A stretch of DNA of 64,000 nt from NCBI GenBank assembly GCA_021397835.1, contig JAJFZO010000344.1, forward strand, positions 7,316,001 through 7,380,000, written 5' to 3'. The position numbers and the translations under genes were made by a program. The stretch comes from Moringa oleifera. Taxonomy: Eukaryota; Streptophyta; Magnoliopsida; Brassicales; Moringaceae. This document shows, one piece after another, positions 1-12,650 of the stretch. Below the pieces are notes generated by a model. It was not told the origin of the DNA, did not search any database, and was given only the letters and a program-made list of their open reading frames with translations. Numbering within the stretch: position 1 is the stretch's first letter; each line of letters opens with the position of its first letter.

Positions 1-1160
1 TCCGTAAAATGACTTTGAGAGGAGCATTAAGACTAGATGTGAGCAAGATAAATTAAAGACTGTTTTGGAATATTCCACACACCAGGCCACAATTTAATCT
101 TATAGCTGAATCAGCATGGCCAACCAACAGGGACTCAAGAGTGTGTCAGCATCACCCCAAGACTTGAATGGAAGGGGATTCCCTTAATAATCTTGATATT
201 TCAGAATTAAAATCAACGAAGTCACCCTTGCCATCCTTGCCTTTCAGGAAATGGCCATGTATATCAGCAGATGTCTGCCATGTGACTAAAGACGGAGAAT
301 TAATCTAGAAAAGGGTAGGTAAGGATAAGACCGCAGAGTGACAGACACCGTAAAAAATCATCCAATAAAAGAGATATAAATGACTTGTAATATCACTGAT
401 TGAGGGTAATTGACAAAGTACCTCTGCAGCCCTGCTACTAATGCTAGCCTTGCCTTACACATGCAATTAAATCAGATCTAGCCTTCCTTTCACACACACG
501 AGACTAAGAATTTTTCCCCCATATATCAGTTTGAAATCCAGTCTCTCCTACTTTCTTCAACTCTCCTGCCCTTTTCCTCCTTTACAGGTATATCTTCATC
601 TAAATTCATGAGAAGGCTTGACATTGAGATACTGGGATAACTGAAAATTTGTATCAAATCACATATTCAAGATAGAAGTGAAGTGGTGAAACTGTACCAT
701 AGAGGTACACCAAAACCTTTTTGAATATTGATATAAACTTTAGGAAAACATGAGTATCCAATTTTACAAACTAATTTGATTGACCTTACAACAAGTAGCC
801 ATGCATGACTTTGTTGGCAAACTCTGTCCCCTCTTATAGTGCGCCTGGGTGGGAGAAAGAAAGGAAGTGAAAGGATTCTAGGATTACAACCCAAACCTCC
901 CCCTCCCCCACCTTTTTTCTCTGAAGCTTTTACATGTGAAGGAGAAGAGGATTCAATACTACTAAGAACTAAATTGAAAAACTTGGGCAGGATGCTTGAA
1001 CTTTTACAATTGACCCATCAGGTCAAAATTACTTCATATGGTTTATGATGTTATAAGCATTCTTTTTCAATTTCTTTAACCAAGATATTCACTAAAATAT
1101 TTACTCCTCAAAGGATGTTACTAAGTCAATATATAAAAAAGAGCCTTGAGGTTTACTTAC
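1..1160. other. Intron of the bL19 gene, no other gene seen
   Basis: Between the last bL19 exon present and the left edge I find no continuation of bL19 and no other convincing coding segment. Because the C-terminal exon is missing here, this stretch is most simply the 3' intron of that gene. Short open frames around 670-1050 have no family resemblance. Confidence 0.5.
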
Positions 1161-2773
1161 AAATGAAAGAGAGATTCAACCCCGACTCCAGCAACTAGCC
1201 TTCTTATCCTAAATGTTGTATTAAAACCAGCATTACGCCTTGCTATAACGATGCCTTTTAAAATTGAAACACGTCTCTTGTTTTCAGGTACCTCCTGCTC
1301 ATCCAAAGGGCCAACATATCAGAAATTAGCTGATCTCTCAAAATAGACCTCCCTTTCTTCCCCAAAAATCATTAAAAGAAGGGAAACAAAAAGAGAAACC
1401 ACATGTAGTTTCAAAAAGGCCTCAATGGAAAAAGGTACCACTCTGAGTTGCACAATATAACCAGGCTTTATATCAGGTATCTCTCTTTCAGCCCTTACTT
1501 CCTCAATTGCTTCCTTATCTATAATCTGCAAAAATACCATCAGTATAACAATTATTTTTTTTTTAAATCAGAGCATCAGTAACTATTAGAGGGTCATGAA
1601 AGATGTTATAATTATTCCAAAAGCGGTGACAAAAGAAGATGTGGACCTGCGTTATGTGCCTGGCAGTTTTATCAAGCCTCTTGAATTTGATGCGTGGAGC
1701 TACATCAGAGACAGAGGCAGAGGGCTGGTGTGAAGCTGACTGAACAGAATCTCCAGCAGTTGTGATGCATCTTCTAGGCAAAAGAGGCACCCCTACAGCT
1801 AGTTGACATGAAACAGGCCTATAATTTTCACCATTACTGTTTAACAAGTTCAACTTCTTTGTTTGGGAGCCAAATCCACTCTGCTAGAACAATTTTCTGA
1901 GTATCAAATATAAGGGTTTACTTCAAGAAAAAAAACATTTAATATGATTTAGAAAATTAGTTGTTCCACCACCAAAAATCAAAAGCTGATGAATACATTA
2001 GTACTATTGCCTTAGCAAAGGCCAAAATTTTCCATTCTGAATCGCTGAATCCTCAATCGTCATATTGATCTTCCCATAAACACTATAAATAAATTAATTC
2101 TCAAGAGGCAGTATTGATGCAATGTTAATAAATTAAGTTATTAATGCCAACAGTGCAAGATTAAAGCATCTTAATTTTGATATAGACCTCCTATGGTTAA
2201 TGGCAAGTGAAAAGATAAGTAAGGGATTAGCTTTTCCCTTTTTTCTAAATTTCAAGCTGTACATGCTCATCAGCCTTTCTACCAATGAACCCAAATGCCT
2301 TTAAGCTTAACCAAATAAATATTCAGATCATTTTGGCCCCAGAAAACCATTCCAATATAAGTGCATCGAAACCTTCATTCTTCACATTTGCACATAAAGC
2401 TGATCATAACGAAGGGCCTTCACCGCTTCACTTAAATTATGCAAATAAAGAACGAAAACCCAAGCACTAAGGGTAGAATAAATAACCATACAGCTGCCAG
2501 TGAATAGCAAGAAGCGAGCTTCGGAAGCGACTGCAATAGGTAATTCCGCGAAGAATTGATCGAAATCTCAATACATTTTGAGGCAGCGACTCCTTCAGGA
2601 ACTAAAGACTTGAACAAGGAATTGCTCAATCCATGACTAGTACTCTCGCTAGTCACGAAAAAAGCTCTGATACACTTCTCCAAATGCGCTAAATTAAAGA
2701 CAGTTAGGCTTTGCTTTCGAAGTAACCAAACACCACCTCGAAACGACAGCATTCCTCCAAATCGAATCTGCAT
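1161..2773 (-). CDS. Mitochondrial ribosomal protein bL19 (partial)
   Basis: Structural protein of the large subunit of the organellar ribosome. Exons, read on the minus strand: 2773-2492 (presequence; this donor is my best phase-compatible choice), 1883-1647, 1525-1439 and 1294-1161. The spliced reading gives [18 protein letters not shown], then [39 protein letters not shown] and [20 protein letters not shown], ending [10 protein letters not shown]. This is the bL19 core. The [12 protein letters not shown] lead-in is what I recall from plant mitochondrial L19 rather than the plastid form, so mitochondrial targeting is inferred. The family's C-terminus (YSPNIKEI... to ...MNALKKH) is not encoded between 1 and 1160, so the last exon must lie left of the window. 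The long N-terminus is rich in Ser, Leu and Arg, as expected of a targeting sequence. The core is certain; exon 1 is less so. Confidence 0.85.
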
Positions 2774-3059
2774 TTAACAGAAAAAAATCAGTCAAACCCT
2801 ACTTGGTTGGTGAGGAAACGCAAGGAAGCAAAAGAGAAATGGAGAAAAACATTTATGCATACGATTAAAGAGAGAAGTCAGACAGAGCAACAAACAGTCT
2901 TTCTCTGCAACGAATCAAAGCAAGCCCCGCTCCCGAGCTCAAAACCCTCGAGAAAGAAGGGAATTGGAGGGTTTTAAGATCGGAATGCTTACCATGACGA
3001 AAATGCCCCTCTGGCAGGAGCGGACGGCAATGGGAGGCCTGGCCCATAAACACCCATTA

Positions 3060-4470
3060 AGTATTTTTAAGTTTTTAACACTGCTATAGTTGAATGACCT
3101 AAATGGGCTTGGTCCAAAAGAATTTCACAAAATTTTTTAAAGAAAATATTAAAAAAATTCAACAACTCATTTTTTAATTTAAATTTTAAAATTTAATTTG
3201 AAGAAATTTTACTTCGAAATCTTAAAGTTAAATTATATTATAATCTTAATATTACTCAATGTTACCAATGGAACTTAATAAATTACAATTTGATCTATCA
3301 ATTTAATTTAATTTAAATTTTAATTAAAATAATTATAAAAAATAAAATATTTTAGTTATTAAAATATTTCAAAAATTATTCAAATGAAATATTCTTCAAA
3401 TTTGAATAATTTTTAATATAAGATATATTTTTTAAAATTTTTTTAAAATTTTAACAGCATAAATTTTAAAATGTATATTTTCAACATTCAAAAATTTTTA
3501 AAATTTTTTATGACAATAATTTGAATATTTTTTCATATTTTTAAAAATTATTAAAGTTAAAATTTATTATATGAAATCTTTATTGTAAATATTTTTTATT
3601 AATATTTAATTTAATAAAAATTAATAAATTAAAATTTTATTTATCACTTTTTAAATGTAAAAGTTTAATTAGTAATATAAAATAAACATCAATTATCCTG
3701 AGTATATAATAAATTTAATTTTAATTTTTTTATAAATATAAATAAAATATTAAAACTAACACCATAAAAAGTTTAAAAACTTTTTAGAACTGAAAATATA
3801 TTTTTATATTTTATATTATTAAAATTTTAAAAATAAATTTTAAGTAAAAATTATATGAATTTAAATGAATATACTTAAAATGAAGTTTTGCTTTATTTTG
3901 TAAAATATTTTAATAATAAAAATAATATTTTTATTTTTATTTTAATGTGAAATAAAAATTTAAATTGAATTAAATTAAATTATTTAATGTTTTATATTTG
4001 TATTTTATTTTTATTATTAGAAAAAAAAAAAAAGAAGAAAAGAAAGAGGTTCCTTTTAATATGAATAGCTGTTCTCCACCATTTAACTTTTAAAAGGTGA
4101 TTGGTCAAATAAGTTAGCCATTTCCTATGATTACAAAAGAAGCATTCTTTGTACAAGTACAACCCCATCACTTCTTAATCAGAGATCCCACAGTGCTTCA
4201 TTGAGAAAGTCCATTGACTCTCACAAAACTTTTTTAATAAATATATTTTAAAATTTAAAATTATTTAATACATAAATATAAATTGGATAACAATGCCCAT
4301 CTGAATTGACTAAAATTAATTTGATAGGTAAAAAATCTATAATTTTTTTTAAAAGAGTTTAGAAATCTAAATCAAATTAACTTGCTGCTAAATTGTTACC
4401 AAGAATTAAAATAAAAGATATATACATATTTTATAGGATTAAATAGTAATATTTAATTGTGAAAAGCAAG
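3060..4470. other. AT-rich intergenic block
   Basis: About 1 kb of nearly pure A/T (3120-4020) ending in an A-tract at 4020-4033, then ordinary AT-rich DNA. It lies upstream of the bL19 gene (minus) and of the DUF868 gene (plus). No coding potential or clear element ends are visible. Confidence 0.6.
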
Positions 4471-5745
4471 AAAAATGATAATCATTTCCTCCATTTTCGC
4501 CCTTCCTTGCACCTTGTCCATTCACACTTACCAGGACCATTCAACAGCTCCTGCTACAGTTTCAAGCTTGCCTTGTCTCAGGGGACCACCCTTTTTCATC
4601 TCACTTTCTAACCTTTCCTCACCAACCTTGAGTCACTTAGAATCGGTCTCACCATTCTTCACATTCCCTTTTTCACAAAAAAATCAAAACTTGCAAAAGA
4701 AATTTTAACAAAATGATAAAAAATGGGTCTTGGATGTCTCTGTTTCTGAATGGATGATACATTTCATCCTGTTTATCTGTTTGCCAGTTTTCTGATCTTC
4801 CTTCGTTCGTTGCTATGAACCAGAAAATGGGTATTGAATATCGCAGAAAATGGTTTAAAAGGGAATCCAGATTGCAGAACAGTAGAGTTGGACCAGATCT
4901 GCAACTCCAAGATTCCTCAGATCCTGCTGCAAGCTGCCTCTCATGGTTTCCACTCTCAGGCAACTTTGTAGAAAAACGTTCACACAACTTTACAATGTCT
5001 CGGCTCTTCATTTTTCTCACCCAATACATGTATCTGCAAAGTATCTGAAGACATGAATGCAGTTCTTGGACTGTGCAAATCCATGAAAAACTTGCAAGAA
5101 CTATACAGGCACTGTAAGGTTTTTTAAATGATAAAAAAGATAAGGAACACATTGGAAAACCAACTTCTTCATCTACCGAAATAGTTATGGTTTTGACTGG
5201 TTGTCTTTAACCCACACTGCATGTGCTACCAAGCTCAGAAGGACACTGTGTACGTAGAAATCAGTAATCTGTAATCTATATCTGGTGAAAAAATGGGCTT
5301 CTCTGCTTTTAACCAGGCAGGGAAATGAGTATTTTAATCATAGCAGAAGCAAACCCACCTCGGATTCAATAAAGTTGTCTTCCTAAAATGAAAATCTCAG
5401 ACAAGGAAATAAAAGCAGAAACAAAAGGAACGAAACAAATCAATAAGGTAAGCAGCCAGGTAAGAGAAGTTAAGCAGAGCAATATAAAAAGGGTTTGTTT
5501 CTTCGCTCAGCTCTTACTCATCCATATCTCTGCCAGTTTGGAAATTGATTTCCTTACATTAAATGCTGCCAAGGACACCTCTGGCAGCTTCCGTGAGCAC
5601 AGGTTGTGAGTAAGATCTGTTGCTCTCTCTATGTTGTTATTAGTCACTCAACAGCCTTTTCTTCAACTTCTATAATAGCATCTTCTGTGTTTGACTACAG
5701 TCTTGCATCGAAGTTTAGTTCATCTGGATCAAGTTTTCCAGAACC
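4471..5745. other. Upstream region of the DUF868 gene
   Basis: Moderately AT-rich sequence before the DUF868 start codon. Short open frames occur on both strands but resemble no family. The last few hundred bases (about 5400-5745) probably hold the 5' leader, possibly with an intron, but no boundary can be fixed from sequence alone. Confidence 0.4.
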
Positions 5746-6720
5746 ATGCAAGACCCAATTGGGATTCCAGCATGCTTTTCATCCGGTGAGAAGCCGAGTG
5801 ATGATCTGGCTGCGATGGTCAAGTCCCGGCAGAGTGTTTTCGTGTCTGTTTACCGAACAAAGTTGGCTGATCAGTGCCGTTTGATCACCATATCCTGGTG
5901 CAAGAACTTGTTGCTCCATGGCTTGTCGGTATCAGTCGAAGGTCCTGAAGGAGTGGTTAAGTATACCTGCAAAGTTGAGCTGAAGCCTTGGTACTTCTGG
6001 AGGAAACAAGGATCCAAGCGCTTTATGATTGATGGGAAAGCTGTAGATATATTCTGGGACCTCAAGGGAGCTAAATTCACTGGAGAAACCGAGCCCACAT
6101 CTGAGTACTACGTTGCAGTTGTTTGTAAGGAAGAAGTCGTTCTTCTCCTAGGGGATCTAAAGAAAGATGCGTACAGGAAAACTGGATGCAGGCCTGCTCT
6201 TATTGATCCTATCTTGGTTTCCAGGAAAGAGCACCTGTTCGGTAAGAAGAAATTCTCCACCAGAGTTAAGTTCCATGAGAAAGGTAAGTTTCATGAGATC
6301 TCAATCGAGTGCAAGAGCAGAAATGGAGCAGGGAGTAACAATGGCAATTCTTCAGGTGGTGTTGAGCCTGAAATGGAGATAAGGATTGATGGGCACTTAG
6401 TCATTCATGTGAAGCATCTCCAGTGGAAATTTAGAGGTAACGAGTCCATTCATGTCAACAAAACAAGAGTAGAAGTTTACTGGGATGTCCATGATTGGCT
6501 CTTCAGTCCTGGTTTACGACATGCTTTGTTTATATTTAAGCCATTTATGCCACCTTCTTCCCTTTCATCTCTATCAACATCTTCCTCCCCACTGTTATCA
6601 TCATCATCTCCATCCTCACCTTTGTCATCTCAGATAGGGAGCAGCAGTTCCCTGGAGGGACTAAACGCAGGTAGCCCGTCTGAATTTTGTCTGTTTCTAT
6701 ACGCCTGGAAAGTCGAATGA
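5746..6720 (+). CDS. DUF868 family protein
   Basis: Intronless 324-codon reading frame. It opens with MQDPIGIPACFSSGEK, an N-terminus typical of the plant DUF868 family, and continues with the core features: SVFVSVYRTKLADQCRLITI, a KPWYFWRKQGSKRF segment, VDIFWDLKGAKF, SEYYVAVVCKEEVVLLLGD, RKEHLFGKKKFSTRVKF and an EMEIRIDGHLVIHVKHLQWK/VEVYWDVHDWLF block ending GLRHALFIFKP. A Ser-rich low-complexity tail follows (about residues 266-305). The function of DUF868 is not established. The ATG at 5746 is chosen because it begins the conserved MQDPIGIP motif; an earlier overlapping frame has no such support. No signal peptide or membrane segment is obvious. Confidence 0.92.
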   Translation: MQDPIGIPACFSSGEKPSDDLAAMVKSRQSVFVSVYRTKLADQCRLITISWCKNLLLHGLSVSVEGPEGVVKYTCKVELKPWYFWRKQGSKRFMIDGKAVDIFWDLKGAKFTGETEPTSEYYVAVVCKEEVVLLLGDLKKDAYRKTGCRPALIDPILVSRKEHLFGKKKFSTRVKFHEKGKFHEISIECKSRNGAGSNNGNSSGGVEPEMEIRIDGHLVIHVKHLQWKFRGNESIHVNKTRVEVYWDVHDWLFSPGLRHALFIFKPFMPPSSLSSLSTSSSPLLSSSSPSSPLSSQIGSSSSLEGLNAGSPSEFCLFLYAWKVE

Positions 6721-8133
6721 GACTCAAACACATCAACAGCAACATTAATTACACATCCATCATCAATACCCGAAGAGTAAGTTTCTGAACTGAAGTTTCA
6801 GATTTCATGTTCATGGGCCACCATCAATGGAGGGGTGAAGATGGAGATTGGGTTGAAGAGAGAGACAGATGATTGGGTTGATTAGAAGCCGAGTGGGGCC
6901 AGTGAAAGGGTGTTCGGGAGGTAGCTCCAGCTGGAATTGAATAATAAGTGGGTATAATTGGAGGAGACAGATTGTATCACATACCTGCCCAATAATTTCA
7001 CATCTAGAGGCATCTCTATCTTATATAAGGAATTCTCTCCTTTTTTTTTTTTTTTCTCCTCTTGATCTGATCTTGATAACTGAGCAATATATATATATAA
7101 TATGTGTGTTTTCCAAATTATATATAATATATACTAAAGTCGTGACCATATCTTTAGATGTTACTGAATGTCTGTATGTAAGCAGAAAAAGAAAAAGAAA
7201 AAAAAAAGGTCAGTGCATGTGATGGGTAAAGGGGATGTAAGTGGGGCTGCTGCTGATGAAATCACTCTAACTCCAATTTGGTGCATATACAGTATCCTGC
7301 AGATTGCGTTCTTTGTTTTCTTCAGATAAGTTACAAAATTAAACCTGTCTGTAAATGTTTCCAATTACAACCCACAAGATATTATCTGTTTTGATCTCAG
7401 CCATTTAATTTTGTATATGTATTTAGACTTCTAATGAATGTGAATTGTAAGATGAACCTAAATCTAAATATATTAAAGTTAACAGAACATTTTGACTGGA
7501 ATAGTATGATTTTATCTGATGGGATATACCAAAAGACTTTGAAATCAACAAAATGAATTAACTTCCAGGACTATCCAAGATGCTAACAGGTATCAATATT
7601 TGGTCGTTCATCAGAATCTATCAGGGCTTACAAAATTGAATTACAAGAAGGCATAGTCAGAGCTGTCTGTGTTGGTAGGGAATTATATTTAAATGGTCAA
7701 AATGCCTGTGAGTTTCTGACATAGGAGTTATTTTTAGCTGGGCAGAAAGAATCTGGTATGTCTGCTAAGCTGTGTGCTGGTTCCTACTGTCAGCTTACCA
7801 CTATATTTAATATAACAAATTTGACCTTGTTCAAGAAAACCATGATGGAACTTTTCGAGGTTTCAAGAATTAGAAACTGAAATTATCTGTCTGAATTTGT
7901 GGATCAGGAAAATCAGGATTCATTATTAGCATTAGAATGGTGTTACAGGCTACTTTTGGCTTATTGTTTGATACAAAAACAATAAGAGAATCAAGATAAC
8001 AACCATTACAGCTTTTCAAGCACTTGCAGTGGCAATTCTGAAGAATCTAACTGAATGTTTCGTTGCATCCAAATGATTTAGGTCTTGGCTCATCAAGATT
8101 TACAGAAGTGAAAGTGATTAACATGTTAGGCCT
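6721..8133. other. Intergenic, between convergent genes
   Basis: Contains the 3'UTR of the DUF868 gene (to about 7000), a T-tract at 7041-7056, an (AT)n microsatellite at about 7088-7130 and an A-rich tract near 7185-7208. Nothing coding is seen. Two convergent genes end at its edges. Confidence 0.5.
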
Positions 8134-11100
8134 TCATTTTGATCCAAAGCCAAACCATTTTGCGAGAAAAAACTTATTCTTTCCACGAGAGGCATCAGCT
8201 GCTGGCTTTGCTGGGGCTGCAGGAGAAGCTTGTGCTGGAGCTGGATTGTGCTTAGCTGGAACTATGAGAAATGCCAATCTCACAATGTAAATTGTTCTGT
8301 GAAATATACTAAACTATGGCAATAAAGATACTGAAAAGGCTGAAATCATAGAATTACCTGGAGAGACACTTTTAGTTTTTCCATTCTTGACATTATCAGA
8401 ATTCTTATCTGATTTTCTTATGACAATTTCATCATGAGACACAGAGGCTGACCTCCTGCCTGGAAACCTGTGCTCCAATTGCCCTCCATCGTCGTAACCA
8501 GCTGAGATCAATAAGAAGAATGAACAAAAATTGTAATTTCTTTGAGCAGGGAAGATTCCAGTTCATGCACCAATAATTCCAGAAACTATAATTTGAGCAA
8601 GCATCAATGGCTTACTGTCACTAGGACGCTTGCCGTAATTGTTCTGCAAAGCTTTAACAAATGAATTGTCCCAATGATCCTGTGTCACTAATTCAGAACA
8701 AAAGACTCAGATTACTGGAAATAATGGTACATAATCAAAGTGGAAAACTTTCACTAAGAGAATGCAGAAAAGAGAACACAAGAAAGGAAAAGGCATACAT
8801 TGATCGAACAGAGCATTTCTGTAATTCGGGGATGATCCAACTAATAACAGCTGCACTGCCTCTGCATCTCTAGTCATAGACAATCTATCAGATGCATTTA
8901 GATTTTCTGTGTCTAACAGGATACCTGCAAGCTGTAGCAGAAGAAGCCATTGAGAATCCTGAAGAGCCAGCAGGAAGGAGAAACTGTTTCTTTCCAGGAT
9001 AATTGATGCAGCATACCAGAAGCTTTTTCAGGAGAGGTGTTTGAAGTAGATCATAGGCATCTTCACAGTAGTTATCTGTAAGAAAGGTACATTGAGATCC
9101 GACCTGCATAAACAATGAGAGTCTAATCTGTGTCATTTACAGGGCTTTCCTGGACAAATCATCTATGCTTATTATTGATTTTCTTCACTCTACTGACCTC
9201 GCCAATAGTTTTGAGGACATCCTGTCCGATCACAAGGATTGTCAACTGGCCATTCATCATTAGACTCTCCAAATCCACCTTAACCAAATAACAGGAGCAG
9301 AGTCAACAAAATTTTCATACAACGAAACATGAATCTATGCAACAGCTGATACATATTAGATTTTCTGTTCATGTAAACTGTATTATTTTTTGAAAAAAAA
9401 TAATTTATTATATAGATCATATTATTCATTTCGTTAAATTGCCAGGTATTTATGTTTTAAAAAAATCAACGTAATTGGTACCAACAAAAATTCTGATTCG
9501 GGATAAATACCTCATCTGCAAAGAGCAAGGAGGCAGCATCAAGGCCAACATGATGGAAGAGCCAAGCTGCTTGCTGTTGTTTCCACATCTTTCCTCTCCT
9601 GATGTTCATGACAGGCAACACCAGGTACCTTTCCCCATCATCTTCGCTTCTGTTCTTCTTCTTCCTATTCTCCAGCAGCCACGCGTAGCATATAGCTGCA
9701 ACCATTGAGCTTGTACCTACAAGTCCAGAATTCGAAGACAATCAATCACTTGTGCAAATGTTTTACTCCCTTAATTTGACAGGTGATTCTTTTCATATAC
9801 TATCTGATTGTCCTTCATTCCATGATAAAATGTTCTTACTCGTATGCTCTTGTTCATATTCAATCTGCAAGATTATAAGGTGTATATATACAAGTACTCA
9901 ACTGTTTGAGGGTCCAGAAAGCACAATCTTGGCCTTGGAATCTATTACGCCATTCAAAATCTTCTCCATGTTTACTCTCTGTTCCTTAAGGAATCCATTG
10001 AGGCTAATCTTTCCAGCTCCATCTTCTTCCTTGGACCACCCGTTTGCATCAATCCTTGGCGCTATTTTCTCTACAGAACACGTAGACTTGGATACAGACC
10101 TCCTGTGGGCAGACTCCACGAGTTTCCTTGGGGGCGAAAGCAGCGTGTCATCCGGCAATGAACACGTGGAAGACGATAGGGATCTCCCATGAGCCGACTC
10201 CACGAGGGTTTTGGGCGGAGAGAGCAGCTGGGTGTCCGCCAATGGAAGTAGTTGTGGTTGTTGGGTTCTGAAAGTACGGCGGGAATTAGGCACTGGTGTC
10301 CCTTTGGGGTGAGATGCAGTGGAGTCTGTCTTGAAGCGGGTGCTACGGTGGGTTGACTGCCTGGGTGGCAGAATGAGGTACGTTGGATCATCGGACGGGG
10401 AGGAAGGATCGCCGGAACTGCTAGGTGGGGTGACGGGAGTCGATGGTTTGAGGATGTTGGTGAACCATTTGTGGACAGCAGAGGCTGGGGATAGGTCAGT
10501 AGGGGAGCCTGGTTGGTCCAGAGATTCCGATCTGTTGCGTCGGTGTTTAGCAGACTTTGATAGGATTTCTCCACTCAACCCTTCCACGGGTCTGTGCCTG
10601 TTGCATGCATATCATTGATTCTTATTTATGTCAACTAGACTGTTTCATTTTGAACTTTAATCAAAAGACGATGAGACACCGGAAGACAAGCCTAACCTTC
10701 TTGCAGACCTAGAGAGAGGGTCTCTTCTATCCAAAGAAGAAGACGATAACCTCGCCGGAGCGGCTGCAGCTGCGAACCTTGGAGAGCCGACAAGCCTGGA
10801 AGGTGAGTCACATCTAGATGGAGAGGAGGCCACCATTCGCCGAGCCTCTTCCAGCCACTCTTGCGTTAACCTGCTACTATTGCTCCTCGTGCTATCATCG
10901 AAATCTTGCTGCTCGTCGTCCATCGTTGAAGGATCTGTACCCGTCAAGTTATACGCTTTGTTCTGGGTGTTCAGCGTCCCAAAGAACATGTCGTTCATGA
11001 AATCAGTGAGGTCAGGGACGTGGTCAAGCTTAGTGGGTCTTTTGTTCTCCGCAAGTCGTCTCTGCAAGCTTGTCGCGCTCTTGCTGTCTCGTGATGTCTC

Positions 11101-11139
11101 CCTGCTGAGTCTCCTCTCCATTGCACCAACAGCATGCAC
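8134..11139 (-). CDS. PRUNE/DHH-like protein with Ser/Pro-rich N-terminus
   Basis: Nine exons, minus strand: 11139-10697, 10597-9903, 9716-9511, 9278-9198, 9103-9017, 8931-8799, 8687-8616, 8501-8358 and 8261-8134, giving about 662 residues with all splice phases consistent. Exons 1-2 (about 380 residues) are rich in Ser, Pro and Arg and look disordered, with RLTQEWLEEARRMVASSPSR and DRRDPLSRSARRHRPVEGLS. Exons 3-6 form a compact domain: TSSMVAAICYAWLLENRK, VMNIRRGKMWKQQQAAWLFH, LLFADEVDLESLM, ILVIGQDVLK and FLTDNYCEDAYDLLQTPLLK. This resembles the plant proteins annotated as PRUNE-like exopolyphosphatases (DHH phosphoesterase superfamily), but I do not see the DHH triad itself, so catalytic activity is doubtful. 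The C-terminus is basic and ends FFLAKWFGFGSK. A second Met seven codons in (MERR) is a possible start. The family is probable; the function is inferred. Confidence 0.8.
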
Positions 11140-12650
11140 TACAGAGCTGAGAGAGACGCGGAGAAAGATAGAGAAGCGATAAGGTACTGAAGCAGGTTTC
11201 AGTTCCTAGCACATTAACAGGGTGTCTCGGTCGTATATGGAGATTGACATTGGTAATATCAGAGGGAAGGAGAGAGAGACAAAGAGAGAAACAAGACATG
11301 GAGGAATGTTGGCCGGCATTGGGTGGCTTGTCGTTTCTCTCCGTATTAAGTCTCATTATCAGGGTGGGTTCAGTTGCCGGCAAACCATGAACGGCCAAGC
11401 TCTGAATCATTTTCATTCTCTTACGTGTTCCTCCGAAATCAAATGAAGTGAGGAATTAACACTTCCCACGATGATTTTCATCAAGCACATAGCCAAATAA
11501 GTTCCCCATCAGAGTGGACTGCAACAAGAATGAAGGAAGCAGTCGGACATTAATTGATGCCCAATTAACGAAAGTAATAAATAAATTAAAATTTTAAATT
11601 TTATTAACTTAATAAAAAATTTTAATAAAAAATGAACAGCTATGTGGCCCAGTAATTGAATCCCAAATTTCTAGGTGGACACATATCTTGTAGGCTTACA
11701 TTAATTTCCATCATATGTTCTCAAGAACCCAATAAATCAACCATGTCTCTCTCACTTTGCATCTCATTGGAAAGGCTAAATTATTTCAAAATTAACATTA
11801 CTATATTCTGACAACCCAAATAGTTACATAAGACTTTAGTGAAAAAATATATATAGTTTTGTGTATTATAAGCTTTTAATATTTGTGGCGTACGGAAATA
11901 ACCAAGTTTGACAAAAAGCACCAAAAGATTCATGTACTGAAACAGCAACATCATCAAGATAAAGCCCTCTTCTTAGCTTCAATCAATAATTAAATTCCAA
12001 TATGTTGGCTGAGAGGACTTAGACCTAAGGCAACCAACTTGTTCATGTTCTTAATTTTTTTAATATATAGTTATTTTAATATTATATCGACTTGGCTTTT
12101 CCTTCCATCTTATAGCTCAAATCGATTGACAATTTCATGGAATTGGTGGGTTTGTTCTTTTGAAAGCAGTAGGGGACAAAAGACAGATCTTGGAAGAGAA
12201 ACAAAAGACGACAAGTAGCAATGTAATAAATAATTGTATTATTGAATTAATGAATAATGAAGTTTTGGGTATGGAAGAAAGATATCATAAGGTTGTACTA
12301 AAAGTCAATGAATAAACTAGGAGCAACACATCAAAATTAACCAAAAACCCTAATTGGAAATAGACATGAAAGGACTACTGCGGCAGCCCTTTACCCTTCT
12401 CAAGGGCCATTTCACTTGCGTTGAATATTATTACTGCATATAGAAACCTCCATCTAAGTCTGTGAACCGTTGGGTCCTTCCGCTGTGTCTCTATTTATTT
12501 TTATCTTTTAAAAAAAAAAAGTATGCGTAAGACTCTATTTAAAGGAGAACCCAAGTGCGTTAGCAGGTATCTCATTGGGATCGTAGCCTTCTTTGAACTT
12601 TTCCCAGCTTTGGTGATCTCGCTTGGAAGTCAGAATCAAAGGTCGTATCA
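11140..12650. promoter_or_regulatory. Shared divergent promoter region
   Basis: About 1.5 kb between the start of the PRUNE-like gene (minus) and of NRT3 (plus), so both promoters must lie here. AT-rich, with a short A/T block at 11580-11630. The NRT3 leader probably begins near 12550. No clear element or further gene is seen. Confidence 0.4.

Noticed and set aside
4673..5152. 159-codon open frame on the minus strand upstream of the DUF868 gene
   Set aside because: Composition is not protein-like for a plant gene, no family resemblance, and no conserved motif. Likely chance.
10071..10574. 167-codon minus-strand frame overlapping the PRUNE-like exon 2
   Set aside because: It is a shifted frame of a GC-rich coding exon. 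The other frame continues across splice sites into the conserved domain.
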